A DNA stretch of 64,000 bases from Brevundimonas sp. (GCF_027484365.1 NZ_JAIXTC010000012.1:56800-120799), one strand, 5' to 3'; shown: positions 17,358 to 27,633, counted from the stretch's first letter. Made by a program: numbers and translations. Notes: a model not told the origin generated them from the sequence alone.

Positions 17358-19789
17358 CACGCCATCGGCGGCGGGCCGGCAAGGATGTCGCGCTTTCCGG
17401 CGTGGTTGGCGGCGGAGACGACGCCTTCCTGTTCCATCCGTTCGATCAGGGAGGCGGCGCGGTTGTAGCCGATCTGCAGCCGGCGCTGGACGTAGGAGGT
17501 CGAGGCCTTGCGGTCGCGGGTGACCACGGCCACGGCGCGGTCATAGAGGTCGTCGCCCGATCCGCCGTTTCCGCCCTCGTCGAAGGCGTTGTCGCCGTCG
17601 CCGTCCGGATCGTCGGTGATCAGGTCGAGATAGTCGGGCTCGGCCTGGCTGCGCAGGTGTTTGCAGACCTCCTCGACCTCCTGGTCCGTCACGAACGGCC
17701 CATGCAGACGGGTGATGCGGCCGCCGCCGGCCATATAGAGCATGTCGCCCTGGCCCAGCAGCTGTTCGCCGCCCTGTTCGCCGAGGATGGTGCGGCTGTC
17801 GATCTTGGAGGTGACCTGGAAGGAGATCCGGGTCGGGAAATTGGCCTTGATGGTGCCGGTGATGACGTCGACCGACGGGCGCTGGGTGGCCATGATCAGG
17901 TGGATGCCGGCGGCGCGGGCCATCTGGGCCAGGCGCTGGACCGCCCCCTCGACGTCCTTGCCGGCGACCAGCATCAGATCGGCCATCTCGTCCATGACCA
18001 CGACCAGATAGGGCATGGGTTCGGGCCGGATCTTCTCGGACTCGAACACCGGACGACCCTGGTCGTCGAAGCCGGTCTGGACGGTACGCTCGAAATGCTC
18101 GCCCTTCTTCTGGGCCTCGACGGCGCGCTCGTTGTAGCTGGCGACATTGCGGACGCCGAGCTTGGACATCCGGCGATAGCGGTCCTCCATCTCGCGCACT
18201 GTCCATTTCAGGGCGACGACGGCCTTCTTGGGATCGGTGACGACGGGGGCCAGCAGGTGCGGGATGCCGTCATAGACCGACAGTTCCAGCATCTTGGGGT
18301 CGATCATGATGAAGCGGCATTCGGCAGGGCTCAGCCGGTACAGGATCGACAGGATCATGGCGTTGACCCCGACCGACTTGCCCGAGCCGGTGGTGCCTGC
18401 GATCAGCAGGTGGGGCATCCGCGCCAGGTCGGCCACATAGGGGTCGCCGCCGATGGTCTCGCCGAGCGCCAGGGGCAGGATATGCGCCGGCTTGCCGTAT
18501 TCCGACGAGGCCAGCAGGTCACGCAGATAGACGGTCTCGCGCTTCAGGTTCGGCAGTTCGATGCCGATGGCGTTGCGGTTCGGCACGACGGAGATGCGGC
18601 AGGCGCGCGCGCTCATCGAGCGGGCGATGTCGTCGGACAGGGCGACGACGCGGCCGTGCTTGACCCCGGGCGCGGGAACCAGTTCGTACAGGGTGACGAC
18701 GGGGCCGGGCCGGATCTGGTCGATGACCCCCTTGACCCCGAATTCGGCGAGGACGCCTTCCAGCATCCGGGCGTTCTGTTTCAGGGCCGCCTCGTCGACC
18801 ATGCCCACGCGGGCCTGGGGCTTGGCCAGCATGCCGAGCGGAGGCAGGGAGAAGTCGCCTTCCGGCCGGGCGAAGTCGAACACGGCCTGGTCGTCGTCGA
18901 CCGTCTTCTTCGAGGTCTTGGGGGGCCTGGGCGCAGCGACCTTGATCTCGCTCTCGGTCGTGCGCGGGGCGAGGGCCGGATAGGCCGGCGCCGGGGCGAC
19001 GGGACCCGGTTCGTCCCAGGGCAGGGGGGCGTCGACGTCCGCCTCGTCGTCGAGCGGCATCTCCAGCCGGGGTGCGCGACGCGGGGCGCGGGCGGGCGCG
19101 GCCTCGGCCTCCGGTTCGGGGCGGGTCGGGCGACGGCGGGCGGTCTGGACTGCGGCCGGATCGGACCCCCGGCGCAGACCCGAGATCCAGGCGGCCCCCT
19201 CGGCGAAATCGCCGGGACGCAGGCCCACGGCGTAGCCGCAGGCCCACAGGCCGAAGGCGAGGAAGGCGATCCCGCCGATGAGGCTTCCGCCGGGCACGCC
19301 GAGGGCCCGGAAGCCCGTATCGACAAGGCCGATGACCCCGTCACCCCACAGGCCGCCGAGGCCGGCGGCCAGCGGCCAGGCGGGCGGAGCGGCCAGGGCC
19401 GAGAGGGCGGCGGACAGGCTGAGCACTCCGCCGGAAGCGGCGAGCGCCTTCAGCGGCGTGGGCTTGAGGCGCTGCTGGATCGCGTCGCCGATGGCGGCGG
19501 CGAGGCCGAAGGCGACCGTCAGGGCGGCGGCCGGCCAGGCGGCGAGGCCCAGGGACTGCATGAAGAGGTCGGCGAACAGGGCGCCGTTGGCTCCCAGCCA
19601 GTTGGTCGGGGCGGCCGATGAGGCGGCGTTCAGGCTCGGATCGGCCGGGTTCCACGACACCAGGGCGACCACCAGCAGGGTCGCCAGCAGGGCCTGAAGC
19701 ACGCCGCGAAAACGCACCATGAAGGGTGCGTCCCAGATCATGAGGACGCCCTGGACGGCGCGCTGGCTGATGGCGAGGGCTGCGGACAT
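17357..19789 (-). CDS. ftsK: DNA translocase FtsK
   Basis: FtsK pumps DNA at the division septum and helps resolve chromosome dimers. The 810-residue protein has an N-terminal block of four membrane segments (residues 25-190), a shortened Pro/Arg-rich linker, the alpha/beta RecA motor with Walker [14 protein letters not shown] near residue 460 and Walker [12 protein letters not shown], and a C-terminal gamma winged helix ([20 protein letters not shown]) that reads polar KOPS sites. All expected domains are intact. Confidence 0.96.
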   Translation of the reverse strand: MSAALAISQRAVQGVLMIWDAPFMVRFRGVLQALLATLLVVALVSWNPADPSLNAASSAAPTNWLGANGALFADLFMQSLGLAAWPAAALTVAFGLAAAIGDAIQQRLKPTPLKALAASGGVLSLSAALSALAAPPAWPLAAGLGGLWGDGVIGLVDTGFRALGVPGGSLIGGIAFLAFGLWACGYAVGLRPGDFAEGAAWISGLRRGSDPAAVQTARRRPTRPEPEAEAAPARAPRRAPRLEMPLDDEADVDAPLPWDEPGPVAPAPAYPALAPRTTESEIKVAAPRPPKTSKKTVDDDQAVFDFARPEGDFSLPPLGMLAKPQARVGMVDEAALKQNARMLEGVLAEFGVKGVIDQIRPGPVVTLYELVPAPGVKHGRVVALSDDIARSMSARACRISVVPNRNAIGIELPNLKRETVYLRDLLASSEYGKPAHILPLALGETIGGDPYVADLARMPHLLIAGTTGSGKSVGVNAMILSILYRLSPAECRFIMIDPKMLELSVYDGIPHLLAPVVTDPKKAVVALKWTVREMEDRYRRMSKLGVRNVASYNERAVEAQKKGEHFERTVQTGFDDQGRPVFESEKIRPEPMPYLVVVMDEMADLMLVAGKDVEGAVQRLAQMARAAGIHLIMATQRPSVDVITGTIKANFPTRISFQVTSKIDSRTILGEQGGEQLLGQGDMLYMAGGGRITRLHGPFVTDQEVEEVCKHLRSQAEPDYLDLITDDPDGDGDNAFDEGGNGGSGDDLYDRAVAVVTRDRKASTSYVQRRLQIGYNRAASLIERMEQEGVVSAANHAGKRDILAGPPPMA

Positions 19790-19914
19790 GCAGAAGCTCC
19801 GGACGGACTTGGTGCCCAGTGTCGCAGGCCCAGGGTTAAGGGGCTGTTTACCTCGCCCGTCGGTGCGACCCCCTCGCTACTGGACGCGCGGCCCGGGCGG
19901 CGCGACAAGGCCTC

Positions 19915-21168
19915 ATGACCTCCCCCCATACCCACGACGTCATCATCGCCGGAGCCGGCATGGCGGGGGCGACGTTCGCCCTGGCGGCGGCGCGCGGGGG
20001 GCTGAGGGTCGCCATGATCGATCCCCAGCCGTTTTCGGCCCAGCTGGCTCCCACCTTCGACGGCCGGTCGACGGCGATCGCCTGGTCGACGTTCCGGATG
20101 CTCCATGCGCTGGGCGTCGGAGAGGCCATGCGGCCGCACGCCTGCCGGATGGACCGGATTCTGGTCACCGACGGACGGCGTCCCGGCGCGGCGTCGAAGG
20201 CCGCCTCGCCGGCCTTCCTGCGCTTCGACGCCGACGAGATCGGAGACGCCAACGGCGGCGAGCCGCTCGGCTATATGGTCGAGAACCGACGCATCCGGGT
20301 GGCCCTGGCCGGGGCGGTCGAGACCTCCGACATCGATCTCCGCACGCCCGCCGCGGTCGTCGCGGTCGAACAGACCAACCCCGCCGTGCGGGTGACCCTG
20401 GCTGACGGCTCGGTCCTCACCGCCCCGGTGGTCGTCGGGGCCGAGGGGCGCGGCTCGAAGGTGCGCCAGGCGGCCGGGATCGAGACGGTCGGCTGGGGCT
20501 ACGGTCAGTCCGGCGTGGTGGCCACGGTCCGGCTGGGCCGCGACCACGGCAATGTCGCCCATGAATATTTCCTGCCGGGCGGCCCGTTCGCCATCCTGCC
20601 CCTGACCGACCAGCGCGCCAGCCTTGTCTGGACCGAAACCACGAAGGCGGCCGAAGCCCTGAGGGTCTGTTCGGACGAGGCCTTCCAGTCCCACCTGTCC
20701 CGCCGTTTCGGCGAGTTTCTCGATGGGGCGACGCCGGAGGGGCCGCGCTTCGTCTATCCGCTGTCGCTGGAGCTGGCGACGACCCTGACCGCCCCGCGCA
20801 CCGCCCTGATCGGCGACGCCGCCCACGGCGTGCACCCGGTCGCGGGCCAGGGCCTGAACATGGGCCTCAAGGACGCCGCCGCCCTCGCCGAGGTTCTGAT
20901 CGAGGCGATGCGGCTGGGCGAGGACATCGGGTCTGTGGTGGTGCTGGACCGCTACGCCCGCTGGCGCCGGTTCGACAATGCGGCCCTGGCCGCCGGGTTC
21001 GACGGCTTCGTGCGGCTGTTTTCCAACGATCTGCCGCCGGTGCGTCTGGCCCGCGACCTCGGCATGGCCGCCGTCAACCGCATCGCCCCCCTGCGCCGCG
21101 CCTTCATGCGCGAGGCCGGCGGTGCGACGGGCGACCTGCCGAAGCTGCTGAGGGGCGAGCTGGTCTGA
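19915..21168 (+). CDS. UbiH/UbiF-family FAD-dependent hydroxylase
   Basis: This is a 417-residue flavoprotein monooxygenase of ubiquinone synthesis. It has the GxGxxG FAD motif VIIAGAGMAGATFALAAARG (near residue 12), the UbiH-type loop DGRSTAIAWSTFRML, and the FAD-ribityl motif LIGDAAHGVHPVAGQGLNMG near residue 300. Which ring position it hydroxylates cannot be told from sequence alone. It is divergent from ftsK across a 125-base gap and ends just before a palindromic repeat. Confidence 0.9.
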   Translation: MTSPHTHDVIIAGAGMAGATFALAAARGGLRVAMIDPQPFSAQLAPTFDGRSTAIAWSTFRMLHALGVGEAMRPHACRMDRILVTDGRRPGAASKAASPAFLRFDADEIGDANGGEPLGYMVENRRIRVALAGAVETSDIDLRTPAAVVAVEQTNPAVRVTLADGSVLTAPVVVGAEGRGSKVRQAAGIETVGWGYGQSGVVATVRLGRDHGNVAHEYFLPGGPFAILPLTDQRASLVWTETTKAAEALRVCSDEAFQSHLSRRFGEFLDGATPEGPRFVYPLSLELATTLTAPRTALIGDAAHGVHPVAGQGLNMGLKDAAALAEVLIEAMRLGEDIGSVVVLDRYARWRRFDNAALAAGFDGFVRLFSNDLPPVRLARDLGMAAVNRIAPLRRAFMREAGGATGDLPKLLRGELV

Positions 21169-21176
21169 CGTTCAGC

Positions 21177-21357
21177 TCTCCTCCCTGTCGCGAAGCGATG
21201 GGGAGGTGGCTGCGAGCCCTTCGCGAGCTGACGGAGGGGGCGACACGTTTTCGACAATGAGGTGGTCCGGTCTCAAGCGCCGTCTCGCCCCCTCCGTCAC
21301 GACGCCAAGCGGCGTCGCGCCACCTCCCCATTCGCCAAGCGGCGAACAGGGGGGAGA
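21177..21357. repeat. Palindromic repeat, copy C (same family as copy A)
   Basis: The left half contains TCTCCTCCCTGTCGCGAAGC and GATGGGGAGGTGGC; the right half has the inverse GCCACCTCCCCATTCGCC and ends in CAGGGGGGAGA. ACGGAGGGGGCGA and CGCCCCCTCCGT form an inner pair, and GACGCCAAGCGGCGTC and TTCGCCAAGCGGCGAA are mini-hairpins. It fills the gap between two convergent genes and probably ends transcription from both. Confidence 0.85.
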
Positions 21358-21366
21358 TCGGCTGGT

Positions 21367-21561
21367 CTAATCCAGCGCCCGCGCCTCTTCCGGCAGCATG
21401 ATCGGCACGCCGTCGCGGATCGGGAAGGCGAGTTTCGCCCCTTTGGAGATCAGCTCGTTGGCCTCGCGATCGTAGTCGAGCCGTCCGCGCGTGATCGGGC
21501 AGACCAGGACCTCGAGAAGCCTCGGATCAACCGATGACGGCGTATGAAAAGTATCGCTCAT
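21367..21561 (-). CDS. Trm112 family protein
   Basis: This is a 64-residue protein with [20 protein letters not shown] and [13 protein letters not shown], the Trm112/YcaR zinc-ribbon-like fold. Only one Cys (VCPITRG) remains, as in many proteobacterial members that have lost the zinc site. Relatives bind methyltransferases or other partners as small activators. It is the last gene of a leftward run that includes the LON-domain gene and the thioredoxin-like gene. Confidence 0.88.
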   Translation of the reverse strand: MSDTFHTPSSVDPRLLEVLVCPITRGRLDYDREANELISKGAKLAFPIRDGVPIMLPEEARALD

Positions 21562-21641
21562 TTTTGTAGGGGGCTACCGCTCGCGCCGCGGGCGCTTGCT
21601 GCTTGAGCCCGGTCCTCTGCTGGATCGGTGATGGCGTCGGT

Positions 21642-22301
21642 CTACTGCATTGATGCGGGCGTGTCGCCGTCGCCGGTCTCGGCGGCGTCAATGCGCATCA
21701 GGGCGGTGAGGACGTCGACGCGGTCGTCGAGCGCAGGACTTTCCAGAAGGGCCTGTTTCTCGGCCGGTTCGAACGGCAGGGCCATGGACAGGCTGTTGAT
21801 CAGGGCCTCCTGCGGCGCCGCCTCGGCCGTCTCCCAGTCGATCTCCAGCTGACGGCGCTCGAGATAGTGTTTCAGCCCGGCCAGGAAGGCGGGGCGATCA
21901 AAGGCCTCGCCCCCGTGTGGCTCCGACAGGTCGGCCTCGAACGGGGCGAAGGCGGCGCGGACCTGGCGATAGGGGGTCTGGCTCGGCAGTTCACTGGTCA
22001 CGCGGAACCGGGCGATACCGGTCAGGGTGATCAGGTAGCGGCCGTCCGAGGTCTCGGCGAAACTGGTGATCCGTCCGGCGCATCCGACCGCCGACAGGCT
22101 GGGCAGCTGGGCCGGACCGCCGGTCGGCTGGATCATCCCCAGCATCCGCTCGCCGGCCATGGCGTCGTCGATCATGTTCAGATAGCGCGGCTCGAAGATG
22201 TTCAGCGGCAGCTGACCGCGCGGCAACAGGATGGCCCCGGGCAGCGGAAAGACCGGGATCACCTGCGGCAGGTCGACGACCTTCACATAGCCTTGGGCCA
22301 T
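21642..22301 (-). CDS. LON substrate-binding domain protein
   Basis: This 219-residue protein carries the Lon N-terminal (LAN) domain without the ATPase or protease parts: IPVFPLPGAILLPRGQLPLN, IFEPRYLNMIDDA, IGMIQPTGG-like stretch, GCAGRITSFAETSDGRYLIT and a helical end. The ATG at 22301 is preceded by GAAGGACGG; upstream codons belong to the thioredoxin-like gene. It lies 10 bases after that gene, suggesting one protein-quality operon. A peptide-binding or adaptor role is plausible but not shown. Confidence 0.88.
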   Translation of the reverse strand: MAQGYVKVVDLPQVIPVFPLPGAILLPRGQLPLNIFEPRYLNMIDDAMAGERMLGMIQPTGGPAQLPSLSAVGCAGRITSFAETSDGRYLITLTGIARFRVTSELPSQTPYRQVRAAFAPFEADLSEPHGGEAFDRPAFLAGLKHYLERRQLEIDWETAEAAPQEALINSLSMALPFEPAEKQALLESPALDDRVDVLTALMRIDAAETGDGDTPASMQ

Positions 22302-22311
22302 CGACCGTCCT

Positions 22312-23208
22312 TCAGGAAAACAGAATGGAGGACAGGCGACGGCGCCCGTCCTTGGCAATGTCGGACGACAGGCCGGCGGCCTCGAACACGACCAGCAACT
22401 GCTTCCTCGCGGCCTGGTCGTTCCATTCGCGGTCGGCGGTGACGATGTCGAGCAGGCTGGTCGCCGCGCCCTTCAGGTCGCCCTCGGCCGCCTGGGCCAG
22501 GGCCAGGTCGTAGCGGGCCTGATGATCGGACGGATCGGCCCTCACCTTCGCCTCCAGCGCGGCGGTTTCGCCGGTCGGGGCGCTTGAGGACAGGGCCAGC
22601 TGGGCGCGGACCGTGACGACCGAGGGCTCGGTCGAATCCTGCGGGGCCATGGCGATGGTCTGGCGCGCCTGATCGGCGTCGCCCCCGGCCAGATAGACGC
22701 GCGCCATGCCGGCGATGGCCTTCTGGTTCTCCGGCTCCATGGTCAGGACGTGGGCGAAGGCCTGGGCCGCGCCGCCGAAATCATCGAGGCCCAGCGACTC
22801 CTCGCCGAGGGCCAGCAGCTGCTCGACGTCGGTGTTGACGCCGGCGCCGCCCGACAGTTTCTCGATGAAGGCCTTGATCTGGCTTTCCGGCACTGCGCCC
22901 TGGAAACCGTCGACCGGCTGGCCGTCGACGAAGGCATAGACCGTCGGGATCGACTGGACCCGCAGCTGGCCGGCGTAGGCGGGGTTCTTGTCGACGTCGA
23001 TCTTGACCAGTTTGACTGCACCTGCGGCCGCCCGGACCTGTTTCTCAAGGGCGGGGGTCAGGGTCCGGCACGGGCCGCACCAGGTGGCCCAGAAGTCGAC
23101 GATGACCGGCTGGATCTTCGACTGGGCGATGACGTCGTCCATGAAGCCGGCGTCGGAGCCGTCCTTGATCAGGTCGTCGGGGGAGGTCTGGGGATCGGCG
23201 AGGCTCAT
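22312..23208 (-). CDS. Thioredoxin-domain co-chaperone, CnoX/YbbN type
   Basis: This 298-residue protein joins an N-terminal thioredoxin domain (residues 20-125) with TPR-like C-terminal repeats, the CnoX/YbbN layout. The active-site motif is intact as ATWCGPCRTL (Cys-Gly-Pro-Cys), followed by VDKNPAYAGQLRVQSIPTVY with the cis-Pro. The C-terminal part holds helical repeats around EESLGLDDFGGAAQAF and DHQARYDLALAQAAEGDL. Relatives protect substrates from over-oxidation and pass them to GroEL/DnaK. The next gene downstream is the LON-domain gene. Confidence 0.9.
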   Translation of the reverse strand: MSLADPQTSPDDLIKDGSDAGFMDDVIAQSKIQPVIVDFWATWCGPCRTLTPALEKQVRAAAGAVKLVKIDVDKNPAYAGQLRVQSIPTVYAFVDGQPVDGFQGAVPESQIKAFIEKLSGGAGVNTDVEQLLALGEESLGLDDFGGAAQAFAHVLTMEPENQKAIAGMARVYLAGGDADQARQTIAMAPQDSTEPSVVTVRAQLALSSSAPTGETAALEAKVRADPSDHQARYDLALAQAAEGDLKGAATSLLDIVTADREWNDQAARKQLLVVFEAAGLSSDIAKDGRRRLSSILFS

Positions 23209-23248
23209 CGGATCTCTTTGCAGCGTGTGGCGGGTAACGCGGTAGGGC

Positions 23249-23785
23249 TCAGATGGTCGCGGGGGCGGCCGGCGGCAAGTCTGCGGAGAAGTCGATCACC
23301 AGCGGCTCGCGTCCGATCTCCGACAGGAAGCGTCGAAATGCGCCCTGCGTCAGGGCTGTCGTCGCCGTATTGGTCAGGGGGTGGAAGTTGACGACGTCGG
23401 CCTCCCACAGCCGCTTGTCGATGACGAAGTTCACGCGCCGGTCGACGTCATTGATCAGACCCAGGGCCGTCACCGAGCCGGGCTTTACCCCGAGAGTCTC
23501 GACCATCAGGGTCTCGTTGCCGAAGGACACCCGGTCGGAACCGATCGTCCGGGGCGCGGCCTTCAGGTCGATGACCGTGTCCTGACGCGCCGAGATCAGC
23601 CACAGCCGGCCCTTCTTGTCCTTGAGGAACAGGTTCTTGGTGTGGGCGCCGGGCATGGCGGCCTTGATCTCGTGACCCTCGTCGACGGTGAACACCGCCG
23701 GATGGTCGTGCGTCGTCTGTTCGATCTCGCGCTCGGCCATCCAGGCCAGCAGGGTCTCGCGATTATGCAGCGGTTGAGCGGTCAT
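23249..23785 (-). CDS. Prolyl-tRNA deacylase-like protein (YbaK/ProX family)
   Basis: This is a 178-residue editing domain that removes mischarged amino acids (usually Ala) from tRNA-Pro. It has [21 protein letters not shown], the family Lys in [16 protein letters not shown], and [21 protein letters not shown]. It matches the free-standing ProX/PrdX subgroup. The ATG at 23785 is where similarity starts; the frame further up runs antiparallel to the divergent DUF6065 gene. Confidence 0.88.
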   Translation of the reverse strand: MTAQPLHNRETLLAWMAEREIEQTTHDHPAVFTVDEGHEIKAAMPGAHTKNLFLKDKKGRLWLISARQDTVIDLKAAPRTIGSDRVSFGNETLMVETLGVKPGSVTALGLINDVDRRVNFVIDKRLWEADVVNFHPLTNTATTALTQGAFRRFLSEIGREPLVIDFSADLPPAAPATI

Positions 23786-23802
23786 GTCCGGCCGGGCTAG
23801 GA

Positions 23803-24576
23803 GTGGTTCCGTTCGATACCGCCCGGAGCGTCGCCTTGGAACTGGAATGCTATCCCATGTCGGCCCGGCCGCCGGATCTGGTGCCCGGTCGCCAGTCACG
23901 GAACTGGATGGACGCCTTCGTCAGCCGGCACCCCTATCGCTGCCTGCCCCTGACCATGGCCAACACCACGGGGTGGGAGATCCTGTGTCCCTTCACCTTT
24001 ACGGCGGAGTGGAACGGCGGGCCGTCGCAGTCCGACATCACCATCACGCCCGAGCGGCCCCAGCCCGAGCTGGACCATTTCGTCACCTCGCACTTCTCGC
24101 GCGGCGTTCTGACCATGCACCCCCAGTATCTGTTCCGTACGCCGCCGGGCTGGGGGATGATCTGCTCGGGCTCGCCCAATCATATGAAGGACGGGATCCA
24201 GCCCCTGGTCGGGCTGATCGAGACCGACTGGCTGCCCTTCCCCTTCACCATGAACTGGCTGTTCACCCGGCCGGGCCGCGTGAAGTTCGAGCGCGGCGAG
24301 CCCTTCTGCTTCATCAACCTGGTCGAGCACCGCAAGATGGACGCGGTCCAGCCGGTGATCCGGACGCTGGAGTCCAATCCGGTGATGAAGGGCCAGTTCG
24401 AGGCCTGGAACCGCCAGCGCACCGACTTCAACAACCGTCTGGCTTCGGGCGATCCCGATGCGGCCAAGGAGGCGTGGCAGAGGTTCTACTTCAAGGGCGA
24501 GATCCCGGAGGCCCTGGGCACGGCGCCGGAGACCCACGCCAACAAGCGCCGGCTGAAGACCCCGCGCGTGGGTTGA
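23803..24576 (+). CDS. DUF6065 family protein
   Basis: This is a soluble 257-residue protein with a Trp- and Pro-rich core: [57 protein letters not shown], and [18 protein letters not shown]. This matches my memory of DUF6065, which is of unknown function. The frame opens with GTG at 23803 right after AGGAG; an ATG at 23857 ([13 protein letters not shown]) is the alternative and would drop 18 residues. It is divergent from the ProX-like gene by 17 bases. Confidence 0.8.
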   Translation: MVPFDTARSVALELECYPMSARPPDLVPGRQSRNWMDAFVSRHPYRCLPLTMANTTGWEILCPFTFTAEWNGGPSQSDITITPERPQPELDHFVTSHFSRGVLTMHPQYLFRTPPGWGMICSGSPNHMKDGIQPLVGLIETDWLPFPFTMNWLFTRPGRVKFERGEPFCFINLVEHRKMDAVQPVIRTLESNPVMKGQFEAWNRQRTDFNNRLASGDPDAAKEAWQRFYFKGEIPEALGTAPETHANKRRLKTPRVG

Positions 24577-24579
24577 GGC

Positions 24580-25446
24580 TCAGCGGGAGGCGAGGATCGC
24601 CTCCAGCCCCTCGCGCCAGGTCGGGTGGGCCGGTCGCCAGTCCAGTTCGGCCTTGGCCCGGGCGTTCGAGATGCGTTTGCAGTCGAGGTAGAAGCGCCGC
24701 ATCCCCTCCGACACCGACGGATCGGTCCAGTCGACCTCCGGCGGCTGGGGCAGGCCCATGCGCTGCGCCGCGTCGGCCATGACCACATCGACGGGCGACG
24801 GCGCGTCGTCGGTGAGGTTGTAGGCCGCGCCCGGCCGGGGGCGCTCCATCGAGGCGAACAGAGCGGCGACGGCGTCCTCGACATAGATCCGGTTGAAGAT
24901 CTGGCCAGGCTTCCTGACGATCCGGGCGGTGCCGTCGCGCAGGCGATCCACCACCGACCGGCCGGGACCGTAGATGGCGGGAAGGCGGAAGATCTGAACC
25001 GTCAGCCCCATGCCGCGACCCGCGTCGAGCCAGTCCGTTTCCGCCCGGACGCGACGCGCCCCCTCCAGACTGGCGGCGTTCAGGGCGTCGTCCTCGAACA
25101 CCCAGCCGCCGTTCCGGTCGCCATAGACGGCGGTCGAGGAGACATAGCCGATCCAGTCGGGACAGGCCTGCGCCTTACCCAGGGCGGGCAGGAGGACCTT
25201 CGCCCCGGGGCAGCCGTGGCCTTCAGGGGGAGCCGTTACGAGGATGGCGGAGGCCTGACCGACCGTAGCCGCCAGGGCCGTCGCATCCGCAGGATCGACG
25301 GCGGTGATTCCGTCGGCCTCAAGTCCGACCCGGCGCTCCGGGTCCCGGGAGGTCGCCGCCACGGACAGGCCCCGCGCCTTCGCTGCGGCCAGCGCGGCCC
25401 CGCCGAGATAGCCGGCGCCGAAGACGAGCAAAGAGCCTTGCGCCAT
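24580..25446 (-). CDS. NAD-dependent epimerase/dehydratase family (atypical SDR)
   Basis: This is a 288-residue Rossmann-fold protein with LLVFGAGYLGGAALAAAKAR at the N-terminus, YVSSTAVYGDRNGG holding the catalytic Ser/Tyr, FRLPAIYGPGRS and a C-terminal substrate half. It resembles SDR family members often annotated as YeeZ-like nucleoside-diphosphate sugar epimerases. The usual Tyr-xxx-Lys is not clear (Tyr is followed by GDRN), so a binding rather than catalytic role is possible. It lies 8 bases after the sqdB-like gene on the same strand. Confidence 0.82.
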   Translation of the reverse strand: MAQGSLLVFGAGYLGGAALAAAKARGLSVAATSRDPERRVGLEADGITAVDPADATALAATVGQASAILVTAPPEGHGCPGAKVLLPALGKAQACPDWIGYVSSTAVYGDRNGGWVFEDDALNAASLEGARRVRAETDWLDAGRGMGLTVQIFRLPAIYGPGRSVVDRLRDGTARIVRKPGQIFNRIYVEDAVAALFASMERPRPGAAYNLTDDAPSPVDVVMADAAQRMGLPQPPEVDWTDPSVSEGMRRFYLDCKRISNARAKAELDWRPAHPTWREGLEAILASR

Positions 25447-25454
25447 CGCCGCGA

Positions 25455-26687
25455 TCAGCCGACCCGCGCCGCGGCGGGGCCGGGAGCCGGGGCCGCTTCC
25501 GGCACCGTGCGCAGGGCCTCGGCCCGCTTGCCGTTCCAGGCGGAGACGCAGGGGATCTTCGACCGGTCGGCGCGGTCGGCGTAGCGACGGGCGATGTCGG
25601 TGACGTCCGCCATCAGCCCCTCGGCCAGGGTGATCGGCTTCAGGCCCAGGTCCCTGAACTGGTCGTTGGCGACGACCAGTTCGTTCTCGTCGGCCTCAAG
25701 GCGCGGATTGGCGACATTGTGGACCTCGGCGCCGGTCATCCCGGCAACCATGGCGGCAAGGTCGCGGACCCGGCGGCTCTCTGTCATCTGGTTCAGGATC
25801 TTGACCCGTTCGCCCTTTTCCGGCGGGTTCTTCAGCGCCAGTTCGACGCAGCGCACCGTGTCCTGGATGTGAATGAAGGCCCGGGTCTGACCGCCCGTGC
25901 CGTGCACGGTCAGGGGATAGCCGAGCGCCCCCTGCATCAGAAAGCGGTTCAGGACGGTGCCGTAGTCGCCGTCATAGTCGAACCGGTTGATCAGTCGCTC
26001 GTCCTTGCGGGTCTCCTCGGTCTGGGCCCCCCAGACGATGCCCTGGTGCAGGTCGGTGATCCGGACCCCGTCGTTCTTGGCGTAGAACTGGAACAGCAGG
26101 GCGTCCTGGGTCTTGGTCATGTGGTAGATCGAGCCCGGGTTCGGCGGGAACAGGATCTCCTGCTCGGTCGGGCCGAAATCGGTCTGGACCGTGACCTTCA
26201 GATAGCCTTCCGGAATACGCAGCCCGGCGGTGGTGTAGCCGTAGACCCCCATGGTCCCCAGGTGGGCCAGGTGGACGTCCAGCCCGCTCTCGACGATGGC
26301 CGCCAGCAGGTGGTTGGTGGCGTTCAGGTTGTTGTCGACGGTGTAGAGCTTGTGCCGCGCCGACTTCATCGAATAGGGGGCGGCCCGCTGTTCGGCGAAA
26401 TGGACGACCGAATCGGGTTTCTCGTCCCGGATCAGGGCGACGAGGCGATCGAACTCCTTGCCGACCGTCATGTTGACGAAGCCGATCTCCCGGCCCGAGA
26501 CTTCCTTCCACGCGGCGATGCGCTCGCCCATGGTCCGGATGGGGGTCAGGGACTGGACCTCCAGCTCATTGTCGATATTCCGGCGGCTCAGGTTGTCGAC
26601 GACGATCACGTCCCAGCCGCGCGCGGACAGATGCAGCGCGGTCGGCCAACCACAGAAGCCGTCGCCGCCCAGAACCAGTACCTTCAT
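25455..26687 (-). CDS. UDP-sulfoquinovose synthase-like NAD-dependent epimerase
   Basis: This is a 410-residue extended SDR enzyme. It has the N-terminal VLVLGGDGFCGWPTALHLSA motif with the GDGFCGWP form typical of SqdB, VVDNLSRRNIDNELEVQSLT, HFAEQRAAPYSMKS, the catalytic region LGTMGVYGY followed by IYHMTKTQDA (Tyr-x-x-x-Lys), and DLHQGIVWG. SqdB makes UDP-sulfoquinovose from UDP-glucose and sulfite for sulfolipid. UDP-glucose would come from the adjacent galU gene. The glycosyltransferase SqdX/SqdD is not in the window. Confidence 0.87.
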   Translation of the reverse strand: MKVLVLGGDGFCGWPTALHLSARGWDVIVVDNLSRRNIDNELEVQSLTPIRTMGERIAAWKEVSGREIGFVNMTVGKEFDRLVALIRDEKPDSVVHFAEQRAAPYSMKSARHKLYTVDNNLNATNHLLAAIVESGLDVHLAHLGTMGVYGYTTAGLRIPEGYLKVTVQTDFGPTEQEILFPPNPGSIYHMTKTQDALLFQFYAKNDGVRITDLHQGIVWGAQTEETRKDERLINRFDYDGDYGTVLNRFLMQGALGYPLTVHGTGGQTRAFIHIQDTVRCVELALKNPPEKGERVKILNQMTESRRVRDLAAMVAGMTGAEVHNVANPRLEADENELVVANDQFRDLGLKPITLAEGLMADVTDIARRYADRADRSKIPCVSAWNGKRAEALRTVPEAAPAPGPAAARVG

Positions 26688-26754
26688 CGTCTTCTTCCTC
26701 TACCCGGTTCCTGCCTAGCCGAAGGCGGGGGGCGGAGCAAAGCGGCGTGGTTGC

Positions 26755-27633
26755 CTAGAGCAGGGGCGTAATCGCCGCACGCGCCGAAGCGCCGAGGTCG
26801 GCGTGCTTCAATCCGTAGGCGACATTGGCCCGCAGGAGCCCCACGGGATCGCCGCAGTCGAAGGTCGTGCCCTCATACTCCAGGGCGTGGAAGTCCCGGA
26901 CCTTCATCAGCCGGGCCATGGCGTCGGTCAGCTGGATCTCGCCGCCCGCGCCCGTCTGCTGGTCGGCCAGCAGGGGGAAGATGTCGGGCGTCAGCACATA
27001 GCGGCCCGAGATGAACAGGTTCGACGGCTCGGTCCCCAGGGGAGGCTTCTCGACCATGCCGGTCATGCGGTTGAGCCGGCCCTCGCGGCCGTCCAGGGCC
27101 ACGATGCCGTATTTGTGGGTCTCGCCCTCGGGCGCCGGTTCGACCACAACGACATTGCCGCCCGTCCGTTCATGGGCGTCGATGGCCTGTTTCAGGGCCG
27201 GGGTGTCGGCCATCATCAGCATGTCGGCCAGGATGACGGCGAAGGGTTCGTCGCCGATCAGATCGCGGGCGCAGAAGACGGCGTGGCCCAGACCCAGCGG
27301 GGCCATCTGGCGCACGAAGCTCATTTCGCCGGGCCTGGGCAGGTCGGCGACGACCGACATCAGGATGTCGTCCTTGCCCTTGGCCTTCAGGATCGCCTCG
27401 ACCTCATAGGCATGGTCGAAATAGTCCTCGATCGAGGTCTGGCCGCGGCCGACCACGAAGATCATGTGCTCGATGCCGGAGGCGCGGGCCTCCTCGACGA
27501 TGTGCGACAGGATCGGCCGGTCGAACACGTTCAGCATGTTCTTCGGCGTCGTCTTGGCGGCGGGCAGGACGCGGGTGCCCAGACCGGCGACGGGCAGGAC
27601 GGCCTTGCGGACGCGGGACGGCGATGTGGTCAT
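26755..27633 (-). CDS. galU: UTP-glucose-1-phosphate uridylyltransferase
   Basis: GalU makes UDP-glucose from glucose-1-phosphate and UTP. The 292-residue protein starts RKAVLPVAGLGTRVLPAAKT, the nucleotide-binding signature, followed by PILSHIVEEARASGIEHMIF, FVRQMAPLGLGHAVFCA and MVEKP with the sugar-binding residues. Length is normal. It is co-directional with sqdB-like and glmS genes, grouping nucleotide-sugar supply for glycolipids and envelope polymers. Confidence 0.95.
   Translation of the reverse strand: MTTSPSRVRKAVLPVAGLGTRVLPAAKTTPKNMLNVFDRPILSHIVEEARASGIEHMIFVVGRGQTSIEDYFDHAYEVEAILKAKGKDDILMSVVADLPRPGEMSFVRQMAPLGLGHAVFCARDLIGDEPFAVILADMLMMADTPALKQAIDAHERTGGNVVVVEPAPEGETHKYGIVALDGREGRLNRMTGMVEKPPLGTEPSNLFISGRYVLTPDIFPLLADQQTGAGGEIQLTDAMARLMKVRDFHALEYEGTTFDCGDPVGLLRANVAYGLKHADLGASARAAITPLL

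Noticed and set aside
17402..19621. Long plus-strand open frame opposite ftsK
   Set aside because: It is the antisense shadow of ftsK; high GC produces long spurious frames, and ftsK motifs are complete.
21262..21537. Small plus-strand frame across repeat copy C
   Set aside because: Most of it is repeat sequence and antisense to the Trm112 gene.
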